From Oscillospiraceae bacterium (lineage in GTDB: Bacteria; Bacillota; Clostridia; Oscillospirales; CAG-382): a stretch of DNA of 64,000 bases. A program made the translations under genes and the position numbers. Positions 27,932 to 37,484 of this stretch are shown here, one piece after another. The stretch spans positions 1 to 64,000 of the forward strand of contig SVRW01000001.1 in NCBI GenBank assembly GCA_015064625.1, given 5' to 3'. Positions within the stretch are counted from its first letter, which is position 1. Every line of letters starts with the position of its first letter. The notes beneath the pieces are model-generated. The model saw nothing but the letters and a program-made list of their open reading frames with translations, did no database searches and was not told the origin of the DNA.

Positions 27932-27960
27932 TTGACATCTGAAACAAAATATGGTATGAT
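27932..27960 (+). promoter_or_regulatory. Sigma-A-type promoter of thrS
   Basis: TTGACA (27932-27937), 17-nt spacer, TATGAT (27955-27960). Transcription would begin near 27967, giving a leader of about 85 nt up to the preferred thrS start, too short for a canonical T-box. Confidence 0.85.
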
Positions 27961-28023
27961 TATCAAGTTAGAATGTGTAATTATATATGCAAGTGATATT
28001 GACACATAAATTATACTCAAAGA

Positions 28024-28052
28024 AAGGGTGCGCAACTGCGCGGGTACATTTC
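28024..28052 (+). promoter_or_regulatory. Hairpin-bridged ribosome binding site of thrS (proposed)
   Basis: AAAGGG (28024-28029) is followed by GCGC-AACT-GCGC (28030-28041), a 4-bp G+C hairpin with a four-base loop, and then 11 bases to ATG 28053. With the hairpin folded the spacing is 11 nt. The alternative in-frame ATG at 27987 has no ribosome binding site. Confidence 0.45.
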
Positions 28053-29810
28053 ATGAAAGTTATTGCACATGACGGAAGCATTTCCGATATCTCTTTTAAG
28101 GAGGAAGAAGGCAGAAAAGCTTTTTGGCATACAGCATCTCATATTTTAGCTCAGGCTGTCAAACGTCTTTATCCCGAAACAAAGCTTACAATTGGTCCTG
28201 CTATTAAAGAAGGATTCTATTACGATTTTGATAGAGAAACCCCTTTTACAGCTGAGGATTTCGATGAAATTGAAGCAGAAATGAAAAAAATAGTTAAAGA
28301 GAATTTGCCTCTTAAGAGAACAACTCTTTCAAGAGAAGAAGCTCTTAATAAAATAAAATCATTGGACGAACCCTATAAGGTTGAATTGCTTTCTGATATT
28401 CCAGAAGGCGATGATATCAGCTTCTTTGAGCAAGGTGAATTTATAGATCTTTGTGCTGGTCCTCATGTTGCTTATACATCTGTTGTTAAAGCCTTTAAGC
28501 TTACAAAAGTCGCAGGGGCATATTGGAGAGGCGATGAAAAAAACAAGATGCTTTCCCGTATTTACGGTATTGCTTTTCCATCCGCGGGTGAACTCAAGGA
28601 ATACCTTGACAGAATAGAAGAAGCAAAAAAACGTGACCATAGAAAAATCGGAAAAGAGCTTGAACTTTTTGAAATAATGGATGAAGGTCCTGGATTCCCG
28701 TTCTTCCTTCCCAAAGGAATGATTGTCAAAAATGAGCTTATGAAGTTCTGGAGAGAAATCCATACAAGAGAAGGTTACGTTGAAATAAGCACACCTATGA
28801 TGCTTACTAAAACCCTTTGGGAGACATCAGGACACTGGGCACACTACAGCCAGAATATGTATACATCTGAAATTGATGAAAGCACTTTCGCTGTTAAACC
28901 GATGAACTGCCCTGGAAGCCTTTTGGTTTATAATATGAAGCCTCATTCATACAAAGAACTCCCCATGCGTGTTGGTGAACTTGGACTTGTTCACAGACAT
29001 GAAAAAGCGGGTGCCCTTCACGGTCTTATGAGAGTAAGATGCTTCACTCAGGATGATGCTCATATCTTCATGACTAAAGAACAGATTACAGATGAAATCA
29101 AAGGTGTTGTTAAACTCATTGACGAGGTTTATAACCTTTTTGGCTTTAAATACAGTATTGAGCTTTCAACAATGCCAGAAGACCATCTGGGAAGCATTGA
29201 AGACTGGGATATGGCAACAAACGGCTTGAAAGCAGCTTTGGACGAGCTTGGAATGGCATACGAAATCAACGAAGGAGATGGAGCTTTCTACGGACCTAAA
29301 ATAGATTTCCATCTTGAAGACTGTCTTGGAAGAACATGGCAGTGCGGAACGATTCAGCTTGACTTCCAGCTTCCTATGAGATTCGATATTGATTATATTG
29401 GAGCTGACGGTCAGAAACACCGTCCAATAATGATACACCGTGTTGTTTTCGGTTCTATAGAACGATTCATCGGTATCCTCACAGAACATTATGCTGGTAA
29501 ATTCCCCCTTTGGCTAGCTCCTGTTCAGGCAAAAATTCTTCCAATAACGGATGCACAGCGTGACTATGCTTTGTCTGTAGCTGAAAAACTTAAAGCTAAA
29601 GGAATCAGATGCGAGGTTGATGATCGTTCCGAATCCCTTAATTACAAGGTAAGAGAAGCACAGCTTCAGAAAATAAGATATATTCTTGTTGTTGGTGAAA
29701 AAGAAGCCACAGCAGGTACTGTTGCAATTAGAGGCGGAGCTGTTCTTCCTGTAGATGAACTTACAGCAAAGCTTTGCGAAGAAATTGATAACAAAGTTTC
29801 CACATTATAA
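28053..29810 (+). CDS. thrS: Threonine--tRNA ligase lacking the N-terminal TGS domain
   Basis: Charges tRNA-Thr. The editing domain begins almost at once: HTASHILAQAVKRLYP starts at residue 26, whereas full ThrRS proteins have a TGS domain of about 60 residues first. The rest is complete: the editing-site HxxxH and CAGPH, then the class II core with GLMRVRCFTQDDAH, the zinc-binding Cys of MNCPGS and the C-terminal anticodon domain (KIRYILVVGEKE). The protein has 585 residues from ATG 28053. An in-frame ATG at 27987 would add 22 residues, still far short of a TGS domain. ileS follows 14 bases after the stop. Confidence 0.93.
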   Translation: MKVIAHDGSISDISFKEEEGRKAFWHTASHILAQAVKRLYPETKLTIGPAIKEGFYYDFDRETPFTAEDFDEIEAEMKKIVKENLPLKRTTLSREEALNKIKSLDEPYKVELLSDIPEGDDISFFEQGEFIDLCAGPHVAYTSVVKAFKLTKVAGAYWRGDEKNKMLSRIYGIAFPSAGELKEYLDRIEEAKKRDHRKIGKELELFEIMDEGPGFPFFLPKGMIVKNELMKFWREIHTREGYVEISTPMMLTKTLWETSGHWAHYSQNMYTSEIDESTFAVKPMNCPGSLLVYNMKPHSYKELPMRVGELGLVHRHEKAGALHGLMRVRCFTQDDAHIFMTKEQITDEIKGVVKLIDEVYNLFGFKYSIELSTMPEDHLGSIEDWDMATNGLKAALDELGMAYEINEGDGAFYGPKIDFHLEDCLGRTWQCGTIQLDFQLPMRFDIDYIGADGQKHRPIMIHRVVFGSIERFIGILTEHYAGKFPLWLAPVQAKILPITDAQRDYALSVAEKLKAKGIRCEVDDRSESLNYKVREAQLQKIRYILVVGEKEATAGTVAIRGGAVLPVDELTAKLCEEIDNKVSTL

Positions 29811-29824
29811 TTTGGAGGTTTGAC

Positions 29825-32800
29825 ATGTATAAAAAGGTTTCATCTGAACTTAATTTTGTTCAGAGAGAAAAAAACATTGAAAAATTTTGGAAAGAAAACA
29901 AAATTTTTGAAAAAAGTATAGATTCTCGCAGAGAGGGAACACCCTACGTTTTCTACGACGGACCTCCTACGGCTAATGGAAAGCCTCATATTGGCCACGT
30001 TCTCACACGTGTTATCAAGGATATGATTCCTCGCTATCGCACAATGAAAGGTTGTATGGTTCCTCGTAAAGCAGGCTGGGATACCCATGGACTTCCTGTT
30101 GAAATTGAAGTAGAAAAACTTCTTGGTCTTGATGGAAAGGAACAAATCGAACAATACGGTCTTGACGGATTTATTGAAAAGTGCAAAGAAAGCGTTTGGA
30201 AATACAAGGGTATGTGGGAAGATTTCTCAGGTACTGTTGGCTTTTGGGCTGATATGGACGATCCATACGTTACTTATCATGACAATTTCATAGAATCCGA
30301 ATGGTGGGCACTTTCTGAAATATGGAAAAAAGGTCTTCTTTATAAAGGTCATAAAATTGTACCTTATTGCCCTCGATGCGGAACTCCTCTTTCATCTCAC
30401 GAAGTTGCACAAGGATACAAAGACGTAAAAGAGCGCTCTGCGATAGCACGTTTTAAAGTAAAGGGAACTGAGGGCGAGTATTTCCTCGCTTGGACAACAA
30501 CTCCTTGGACTTTGCCTTCTAACGTTGCACTTTGCGTAAACCCTGCAGAAAAATATGTTAAAATAAAAAACGGTGAATACGTTTATATATTGGCAGAAGC
30601 TCTTATTCCTTCTGTAATTGAAGGAGAATATGAGGTTCTTGAAGAATACGTAGGTAAGGATCTTGAATACAAGGAATACGAACCATTGTTTGACTTTGTA
30701 AATCCTGACAAAAAAGCATACTATGTTGTTTGCGATAACTACGTAACTCTTACAGACGGTACAGGTATCGTTCATATCGCTCCTGCATTCGGTGAAGATG
30801 ATAATAAAGTAGGAAAAAAATACGACCTTCCTTTTGTTCAGCTTGTTGATTCTAAGGGTGAAATGACAAAGGAAACAAAATGGGCAGGTATGTTCTGTAA
30901 GACTGCAGATAAAGAGATTCTTAAGGACCTTGATGCTCGTGGTTTACTTTTCTCTGCACCTAACTTTGAACATAGCTATCCTCATTGCTGGAGATGCGAT
31001 ACTCCTCTTATCTATTACGCAAGAGAATCATGGTTTATCAAAATGACAGCTGTGAGAGAACAGCTTATTAAAAACAACAATACTGTAAACTGGATTCCTG
31101 AAAGCGTAGGTAAGGGTCGTTTCGGTGATTGGCTTGAGAATATTCAGGATTGGGGTATTAGCCGTAATCGTTACTGGGGAACACCTCTTAACATTTGGGA
31201 ATGTTCTTGCGGACATCAGCATGCTATAGGAAGCAAAGCAGAGCTTAAAGAAATGTCAGTTGCTCATTTTGAAGACGTAGAACTTCACAGACCTCATATT
31301 GATAAAATAATTATCAGATGCCCTGAATGCGGCGGTGAGATGAAGCGCGTTCCTGAAGTTATAGACTGCTGGTTTGACAGTGGTGCTATGCCTTTCGCTC
31401 AGCATCATTATCCGTTCGAAAATAAAGAACTTTTCGAAGCACAATTCCCTGCAGATTTCATCTCTGAAGCGGTTGACCAGACAAGAGGATGGTTCTATTC
31501 TCTTATGGCAATTTCAACCTTGCTGTTCGATAAAGCTCCTTACAAAAACGTTATTGTTTTGGGACACGTTCAGGATGAAAACGGTCAGAAGATGTCAAAA
31601 TCGAAAGGTAATGCTGTAGATCCCTTTGATGCATTAGAAGCATACGGAGCTGATGCAATTCGTTGGTATTTCTATTCAAACAGTGCCCCATGGCTTCCTA
31701 ACCGTTTCCACGGAAAAGCTGTTGTAGAAGGACAGCGTAAATTCATGGGTACTATCTGGAACACTTATGCTTTCTTTGTACTTTATGCTAATATAGACCA
31801 ATTCGATCCTACCAAATACAGTCTTGAATATGACAAGCTTTCCGTTATGGATAAATGGATGCTTTCAAGACTCAATACACTTATAAAAACAGTCGATGAT
31901 AACCTTGCAAATTATAAGATAACGGAAACTGCAAGAGTTCTTCAGGATTTTGCTGATGATATGAGTAACTGGTACGTTCGCAGAAGCCGTGAACGTTTCT
32001 GGGCAAAAGGAATGAAACAGGATAAGATAAATGCTTATATGACACTTTATACTGTTCTTGTTCAGCTTGCAAAAGTTTGTGCACCTATGATTCCTTTTAT
32101 GTCAGAAGAAATTTACCTTAATCTCGTTAAATCCGTTGATGAGAATGCTCCTGAAAGTATTCATCTTTGCACTTTCCCCGAATATGACGAAAAATTCATT
32201 GATTCAGAACTTGAGAAAAATATGAAGCAAGTTCTTGACGTCGTTGTATTAGGCAGAGCTTGCCGTAACAGCGCAAACATCAAAAACCGTCAGCCAATAG
32301 GTAAAATGTACGTTAAAGCTGACTTCGAGCTTCCTCCATTATTCATAGAAATAATCGAAGAAGAACTTAACGTCAAAGCTGTTGAATTCACAGGAGACGT
32401 TAAAGGCTTTACATCATATAGCTTCAAGCCTCAACTCAAAACAGTTGGTCCTAAGTATGGCAAACAACTTGGATTTATCAGAACCGCACTCGCTGAAGTG
32501 GACGGCAATGAGGCTATGGATACTTTGGAATCCAAAGGTGCTTTGACCTTTAACTTTGATGGTGTTGAAATTATATTGACGAGAGACGACCTACTCATTT
32601 CAACCGCTCAGACCACAGGCTTTGAATCAGTTTCTGATTATGGCATTACAGTTGCTCTTGATACAAATCTTACACCCGAACTTATAGAAGAAGGAATAGT
32701 AAGAGAACTTGTGAGCAAAATACAAACGATGCGTAAAGATTCTGGATTTGAGGTTATGGACAATATAATTCTTTATATTTATGGAAATGAGAAAATCACC

Positions 32801-32935
32801 TCAGTTGCAAATTCCAATAAAGAAGAAATTATGGGTGACGTTTTAGCAGTTGAACTTTGCAATGAAGAATATTCCGACTCAAAAGAATGGGATATCAACG
32901 GCGAAAAAGTAACGATTGGTGTTCAGAAGGTTTAA
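29825..32935 (+). CDS. ileS: Isoleucine--tRNA ligase, long (type 2) form
   Basis: Charges tRNA-Ile. At 1036 residues, with the sequence GWDTHGLPVEIEVEK after the HIGH motif (KPHIGHV), it belongs by eye to the eukaryote-like IleRS2 group; the common bacterial form has GWDCHGLPIE and about 920-940 residues. KMSKS is intact (GQKMSKSKGN), and the editing domain has WTTTPWTLPSN and TGIVHIAPAFGEDD. Two Cys pairs (CPRC and CWRC, with later CPEC) are present. GGAGG precedes the ATG. IleRS2 enzymes are generally less sensitive to mupirocin; that is family knowledge, not shown here. It follows thrS in one transcript. Confidence 0.95.
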   Translation: MYKKVSSELNFVQREKNIEKFWKENKIFEKSIDSRREGTPYVFYDGPPTANGKPHIGHVLTRVIKDMIPRYRTMKGCMVPRKAGWDTHGLPVEIEVEKLLGLDGKEQIEQYGLDGFIEKCKESVWKYKGMWEDFSGTVGFWADMDDPYVTYHDNFIESEWWALSEIWKKGLLYKGHKIVPYCPRCGTPLSSHEVAQGYKDVKERSAIARFKVKGTEGEYFLAWTTTPWTLPSNVALCVNPAEKYVKIKNGEYVYILAEALIPSVIEGEYEVLEEYVGKDLEYKEYEPLFDFVNPDKKAYYVVCDNYVTLTDGTGIVHIAPAFGEDDNKVGKKYDLPFVQLVDSKGEMTKETKWAGMFCKTADKEILKDLDARGLLFSAPNFEHSYPHCWRCDTPLIYYARESWFIKMTAVREQLIKNNNTVNWIPESVGKGRFGDWLENIQDWGISRNRYWGTPLNIWECSCGHQHAIGSKAELKEMSVAHFEDVELHRPHIDKIIIRCPECGGEMKRVPEVIDCWFDSGAMPFAQHHYPFENKELFEAQFPADFISEAVDQTRGWFYSLMAISTLLFDKAPYKNVIVLGHVQDENGQKMSKSKGNAVDPFDALEAYGADAIRWYFYSNSAPWLPNRFHGKAVVEGQRKFMGTIWNTYAFFVLYANIDQFDPTKYSLEYDKLSVMDKWMLSRLNTLIKTVDDNLANYKITETARVLQDFADDMSNWYVRRSRERFWAKGMKQDKINAYMTLYTVLVQLAKVCAPMIPFMSEEIYLNLVKSVDENAPESIHLCTFPEYDEKFIDSELEKNMKQVLDVVVLGRACRNSANIKNRQPIGKMYVKADFELPPLFIEIIEEELNVKAVEFTGDVKGFTSYSFKPQLKTVGPKYGKQLGFIRTALAEVDGNEAMDTLESKGALTFNFDGVEIILTRDDLLISTAQTTGFESVSDYGITVALDTNLTPELIEEGIVRELVSKIQTMRKDSGFEVMDNIILYIYGNEKITSVANSNKEEIMGDVLAVELCNEEYSDSKEWDINGEKVTIGVQKV

Positions 32936-32943
32936 ATTTAATT

Positions 32944-34128
32944 ATGAAAATAAACATTTCATCTAAAACTGTATCTACAGGAATAATGTTCCTCGTTTTT
33001 ATTGCTATAGGAATTATATCAGTTGTTTTAATCGGAAAAGGTGATGACAACTCCTTATCCTTTGACGTTTATTCCGATGCTATTTATTCCGAGCACGAAG
33101 ATTGGGCGGACGTCTCAACATCCTTGAATAACAGTCAAAACGATAATTCGGAATTTGTTGAGGAGATGGAGAACGTTTCAATCTCTATAGATGATTTAGT
33201 CCAGAAAGTAAATTCATCTTATAACAAAGAGGGAACGATATCAAATAAACAGTTTTCAGATGAAATGGGAATCAAAATTGAAAAAATCTCATTTTTAAAC
33301 GATTATACTCCCGAAAACGTATTCTATTATTCAGGATACGTTTTCGCAGGAGACAGGATTTTTGATTCAACTGGAACTGACCTTACAGAAGTTTTATCTG
33401 GCTATACTTTTGTAGATGGTCGTGATAATGACGGAAACGTTTTATTTCAAAAAGATAATAAATACTATTTTTTATCTGATGGATCCATTCATGAATCAAA
33501 AAATGTCCATAATATAAACAAAGGACCCGCTTATATGTCCTCTTTCGACAAAGAGTATACACTTTTCGAAAGCGGCGGCAAATGGGGAGCTATAAATTCT
33601 GAAGGAAAAATTATTGTTAAGGCAATGTTTACCTATGGTTTTGGATATAATGAAGGGGTAGGTTGCTTTGCATCAAAGGCTGAAAATTTTTATTTTTATG
33701 ATTCGGATGGAGAACTTATTTCTTCTGAATTTGTAATTCCCGAAAATGGGTTCGGAGCTTTCAGAATGCAAGATGGTATTACTCTTGTTTCTGATGGTAA
33801 AAAAAATCTCATTATGAAAGCTTGTGGATCTATAATTGATACACCTTCCGATTATAGTGTTATCGGATGCTCTGACGGAATAATTTTGCTCAAGAAAAAC
33901 CAAAAATTTGGATATATGAATGCAAAGGGACAATGGATAGTTGAGCCTGATTTTACCAACGCCTCATATTTTTCTGAAGGACTTGCAGTAGCAAACGGAA
34001 GTGTTATCGATAGGAATGGAAATATAGTCATTCCCAAAGGGTTTGACTATATATCTGATTTTTCAGAAGGAGTAAGTTTCTTGTATTCCTTCGATAAAGG
34101 CTGGTTTGTCGCCAAAAAACTTATATAA
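32944..34128 (+). CDS. Membrane-anchored WG-repeat protein
   Basis: A 394-residue protein with one N-terminal membrane helix or uncleaved signal (about 8-28, IMFLVFIAIGIISVVLIG), an acidic/serine-rich linker and a C-terminal array of WG (KWG) repeats, for example KWGAINSEGKIIVKA and KFGYMNAKGQWIVEPDF, probably exported. WG repeats are thought to form beta structures that bind other molecules; no function is known for this protein. ATG 32944 begins nine bases after the ileS stop; AGAAGG lies 13 bases upstream. It probably shares the thrS-ileS transcript, though nothing links it to tRNA charging. The promoter of the glycogen operon follows. Confidence 0.82.
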   Translation: MKINISSKTVSTGIMFLVFIAIGIISVVLIGKGDDNSLSFDVYSDAIYSEHEDWADVSTSLNNSQNDNSEFVEEMENVSISIDDLVQKVNSSYNKEGTISNKQFSDEMGIKIEKISFLNDYTPENVFYYSGYVFAGDRIFDSTGTDLTEVLSGYTFVDGRDNDGNVLFQKDNKYYFLSDGSIHESKNVHNINKGPAYMSSFDKEYTLFESGGKWGAINSEGKIIVKAMFTYGFGYNEGVGCFASKAENFYFYDSDGELISSEFVIPENGFGAFRMQDGITLVSDGKKNLIMKACGSIIDTPSDYSVIGCSDGIILLKKNQKFGYMNAKGQWIVEPDFTNASYFSEGLAVANGSVIDRNGNIVIPKGFDYISDFSEGVSFLYSFDKGWFVAKKLI

Positions 34129-34192
34129 TATTTTTTTATGACAAAAAATGATAATTTTTGCATAATTTATACACAAATTTGCACAAAATAGG

Positions 34193-34221
34193 TTGATTTT
34201 TTTATTTTTCTGTTGTATACT
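34193..34221 (+). promoter_or_regulatory. Promoter of the glycogen operon
   Basis: TTGATT (34193-34198), 17-nt spacer, TATACT (34216-34221), 49 nt before the glgB start. No operator or catabolite-response palindrome was recognised in 34129-34270, which is otherwise A+T-rich. Confidence 0.7.
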
Positions 34222-34270
34222 ATGTTTGATGAATTAAATAAACTTTTTTGTTGAAAGGTCTGCTTGAAAT

Positions 34271-36199
34271 ATGAAAAAGGATTTGAATAATAATTCGAAA
34301 AAAAGCAAGTCTGAAAAATCAATGAATAAAGACTTTGAAAAATATCTTTTCAGCCAAGGAACAAATTATTACTCATACAAATATATGGGAGCTCATCCGG
34401 AAGGAGATTATTATACTTTCAGAGTATGGGCACCTTCTGCAAACGAAGTCTTTTTGTTTGGTGACTTTGTAGGCTGGGATAACGGTATTTCGATGACTTG
34501 CTCTGACGGAATCTGGTCAGTACAAATCGATAAAAATTCTGTTGCCAATGGAATGAAGTATAAGTACCTTATAAAACGTGACGGAAACGTATTTTTCAAA
34601 TCAGACCCGTATGCCTTTTCTTCAGAAATGTCTTATCCAGGTGCATCAGTTATTTTTGATGTGCTTGATAAAAATGCTTTTAAATGGGATGATGAAGAAT
34701 ATTTAAAGGGCAGAAAAAATCTTGAAATATATCTTAAGGATAATAAATCTCCAAAATGCCCAATGAGTATATATGAAGTACATTTAGGCTCATGGAAAAG
34801 AAAAGATGATGGAACCTATATGGGCTACAGAGAACTTGCTCACGAGCTTGTTCCTTATGTAAAATCCATGGGATATACTCACGTAGAATTTATGCCTGTG
34901 GCTGAACATCCTTTTGACGGTTCGTGGGGATATCAGGTTTGTGGTTTTTACGCACCAACTTGCAGATATGGAACTCCAGTTGATTTCATGTACCTTATAA
35001 ATCAATTCCATATTGCTGGAATTGGAGTTATTCTTGATTGGGTTCCTGCTCATTTCCCAAAAGATTCATACGGACTTTATGAATTCGACGGTGGTCCTCT
35101 TTATGAATATCAGGACGAAACAAGAAAAGAACATAAAGGCTGGGGAACAAGAGCCTTTGATTTGGGCAGAACAGAAGTTCAATCCTTCCTTGTTTCAAAC
35201 GCTCTCTATTGGTTAAAGGAATACCATGTAGATGGACTTAGAGTTGATGCCGTATCTTCAATGCTCTACAGAGATTATGGAAGAGGTCCAGGAGAATGGA
35301 ATCCTAACCCTGACGGAAGTAACTACTCATTGGACGGAATTGCATTCTTTAAGAAGCTTAATTCTGTTATAAGATCAGAGGTTCCTGATGCTTTTGTTAT
35401 CGCTGAAGAATCCACGTCTTTCCCGGGAATCACATCCAAAGACGGTTTAGGATTTTCAATGAAATGGAACATGGGGTGGATGAATGATACCCTTGATTAC
35501 GTTGAAACTGATAGCATTTTCAGAAAACATGTTCATCATAAAATGACATTTTCATTGATGTATGCTTTTTCAGAAAACTATATTTTGCCAATATCCCACG
35601 ACGAAGTTGTACACTGTAAACGTTCGTTGGTCGATAAAATGTATGGTGATTACTGGCAGAAATTTGCTTGTGCGAGAACCTACCTTTCATATATGTTTGC
35701 ACATCCTGGAAAGAAGCTTACTTTTATGGGATGCGAATATGGTCCGTTCAGAGAATGGGATTATAATAGTTCTCTTGAATGGTTCATGCTCAACTTCGAT
35801 ATGCACAGAAATTTTCAAAGCTTTAACAGAGAGCTAAACTTGTTCTATCTTGAACACAGTGCTTTCTGGGAAATTGAAGATTCTTTCGATGGTTTTCATT
35901 GGATCTCCGCTGATGACTGTGATCACAATATTTATACCTTTGAAAGAAAAGATTCGCACAATAACAGTGTTTACGTTATATTGAATTTTTCTCCAAACCC
36001 ATATTACGGTTATTATTTAAACGTAAATGAAAACGGAGAATATGAAATTGCCTTGAATAGCGATGATGAAAAATTTGGCGGTTCAGGTGCAATTCGATCA
36101 AAGATGCTTTACGCAGAAAATAATCATATAAGAATAGATGTTCCTCCGCTTTCAGGAATATATATTGTTCCAAAAAGAAAAATTATTGCTGATATTTAA
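34271..36199 (+). CDS. glgB: 1,4-alpha-glucan branching enzyme
   Basis: Adds alpha-1,6 branches to growing glycogen. The 642-residue GH13 protein has an N-terminal CBM48 domain ([19 protein letters not shown]), the catalytic barrel with [27 protein letters not shown] (catalytic Asp), VIAEEST (catalytic Glu) and PISHDEVVH (third acid), and a C-terminal beta domain. A lysine/serine-rich run of about 20 residues precedes the usual start; the ATG at 34271 has AAAGG twelve bases upstream. It is the first gene of a seven-gene glycogen operon; glgC follows after 19 bases. Confidence 0.95.
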   Translation: MKKDLNNNSKKSKSEKSMNKDFEKYLFSQGTNYYSYKYMGAHPEGDYYTFRVWAPSANEVFLFGDFVGWDNGISMTCSDGIWSVQIDKNSVANGMKYKYLIKRDGNVFFKSDPYAFSSEMSYPGASVIFDVLDKNAFKWDDEEYLKGRKNLEIYLKDNKSPKCPMSIYEVHLGSWKRKDDGTYMGYRELAHELVPYVKSMGYTHVEFMPVAEHPFDGSWGYQVCGFYAPTCRYGTPVDFMYLINQFHIAGIGVILDWVPAHFPKDSYGLYEFDGGPLYEYQDETRKEHKGWGTRAFDLGRTEVQSFLVSNALYWLKEYHVDGLRVDAVSSMLYRDYGRGPGEWNPNPDGSNYSLDGIAFFKKLNSVIRSEVPDAFVIAEESTSFPGITSKDGLGFSMKWNMGWMNDTLDYVETDSIFRKHVHHKMTFSLMYAFSENYILPISHDEVVHCKRSLVDKMYGDYWQKFACARTYLSYMFAHPGKKLTFMGCEYGPFREWDYNSSLEWFMLNFDMHRNFQSFNRELNLFYLEHSAFWEIEDSFDGFHWISADDCDHNIYTFERKDSHNNSVYVILNFSPNPYYGYYLNVNENGEYEIALNSDDEKFGGSGAIRSKMLYAENNHIRIDVPPLSGIYIVPKRKIIADI

Positions 36200-36218
36200 G
36201 AAAAGGCGGTTTGATACC

Positions 36219-37427
36219 ATGGCAAAAAAGAAAGAATGCGTTGCTATGCTTCTTGCAGGTGGACAGGGAAGCAGATTATACCTTCTTACAAGACAGCAGG
36301 CAAAGCCCGCAGTACCCTTTGGAAGCAAATACAGAATAATTGATTTTCCACTTTCAAACTGCATAAATTCAGGTATTGATACCGTAGGCGTTTTGACACA
36401 GTATCAACCTCTTGCACTTAATGACTATATCGGTAATGGTCAAGCGTGGGATATGGATAGAGTTTTTGGCGGAGTTACTTTGCTCCCACCTTATCAGGGA
36501 ATGCAGAAAGCCGATTGGTACAAAGGAACTGCCAACGCTATATATCAGAATATTAACTTTATAAAAAGATATGACCCCGAATACGTTGTCGTTCTTTCGG
36601 GAGATCATATATACAAAATGAACTATGGCGACATGGTTAATTTTCACAAGAAGAATAATGCAGATTGCACTATAGCTGTAATTGATGTTCCCATCGAAGA
36701 AGCCTCGCGTTTCGGAATAATGACAACAGACGATAACATGGCTATAACCAAATTTCAAGAAAAGCCCAAAAAGCCTGAAAGCACAAAAGCTTCTATGGGT
36801 GTATACGTTTTTTCTGCTGATAAGCTTTATAAATATCTTGAAGAAGATGAAAATAATCCTGAAAGCGATAATGATTTCGGTAAAAATATTATTCCGACTA
36901 TGTTGGCTGCAGGAGAAAAATTATTTGCTTATCGTTTTGAAGGTTATTGGAAAGACGTTGGAACAATAAACAGCCTTTGGGAATCCAATATGGATTTGCT
37001 TGGTGATAAACCGGCTTTAGACCTTCACGACAGAAACAGCAGAATATTCTCTAAAACCGCGCCAAGATCACCTCAATATATTGCATCTAACGGCAAACAG
37101 ATAAACAGTATGGTAGCAGGTGACAGCGAAATTTACGGAACGATTATCAATTCAGTTATTTCCCCGGGTGTTATAGTTGAAAGCGGTGCTGTTGTAACAG
37201 ATTCAGTTATAATGAGCGACGTTATTATTGCATCTGGAGCCAAGGTTGATTATTCCGTTGTTGATAGTGATTGCATTATATCTGCAAACGCTACTATAGG
37301 CGAACCTAAAGAAAATGGAAAAGAAATAACTTTAGTGGGTAGCGGTGTAAATATACCTAATGGTGCAATCATTCCAGCAGGTGCTTACGTCGATAACGAT
37401 TATATAGATGCAAACATCAAAAGCTGA
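36219..37427 (+). CDS. glgC: Glucose-1-phosphate adenylyltransferase, catalytic subunit
   Basis: Makes ADP-glucose from ATP and glucose-1-phosphate, the committed step of glycogen synthesis. The 402-residue protein has the nucleotide loop [14 protein letters not shown], the [15 protein letters not shown] block, the [13 protein letters not shown] active-site aspartate and a C-terminal left-handed beta-helix (hexapeptide-like) domain. ATG 36219 has AAGGCGG nine bases upstream and gives the usual N-terminus; the frame is open further upstream but overlaps glgB. Together with GlgD it should form a heterotetramer, as in Bacillus. Confidence 0.96.
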   Translation: MAKKKECVAMLLAGGQGSRLYLLTRQQAKPAVPFGSKYRIIDFPLSNCINSGIDTVGVLTQYQPLALNDYIGNGQAWDMDRVFGGVTLLPPYQGMQKADWYKGTANAIYQNINFIKRYDPEYVVVLSGDHIYKMNYGDMVNFHKKNNADCTIAVIDVPIEEASRFGIMTTDDNMAITKFQEKPKKPESTKASMGVYVFSADKLYKYLEEDENNPESDNDFGKNIIPTMLAAGEKLFAYRFEGYWKDVGTINSLWESNMDLLGDKPALDLHDRNSRIFSKTAPRSPQYIASNGKQINSMVAGDSEIYGTIINSVISPGVIVESGAVVTDSVIMSDVIIASGAKVDYSVVDSDCIISANATIGEPKENGKEITLVGSGVNIPNGAIIPAGAYVDNDYIDANIKS

Positions 37428-37448
37428 AATTGAGATAAATTTCAGTTG

Positions 37449-37484
37449 AAAGGAGAACAATGCATTTTTGCGTTTGTGAACGAA
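37449..37484 (+). promoter_or_regulatory. Hairpin-bridged ribosome binding site of glgD (proposed)
   Basis: A strong AAAGGAG (37449-37455) lies 29 bases before the glgD ATG at 37485. A 6-bp hairpin, AATGCA (37459-37464) and TGCGTT (37469-37474, one G-U pair), fills the gap, with ten bases from hairpin to ATG. Unfolded, the same SD would instead serve an out-of-frame ATG at 37460 five bases away, opening a 20-codon frame that ends at 37522. Confidence 0.45.

Noticed and set aside
27967-28053. Canonical T-box before thrS
   Set aside because: The leader is too short for stem I and there is no UGGN bulge; the resemblance is limited to a few bases.
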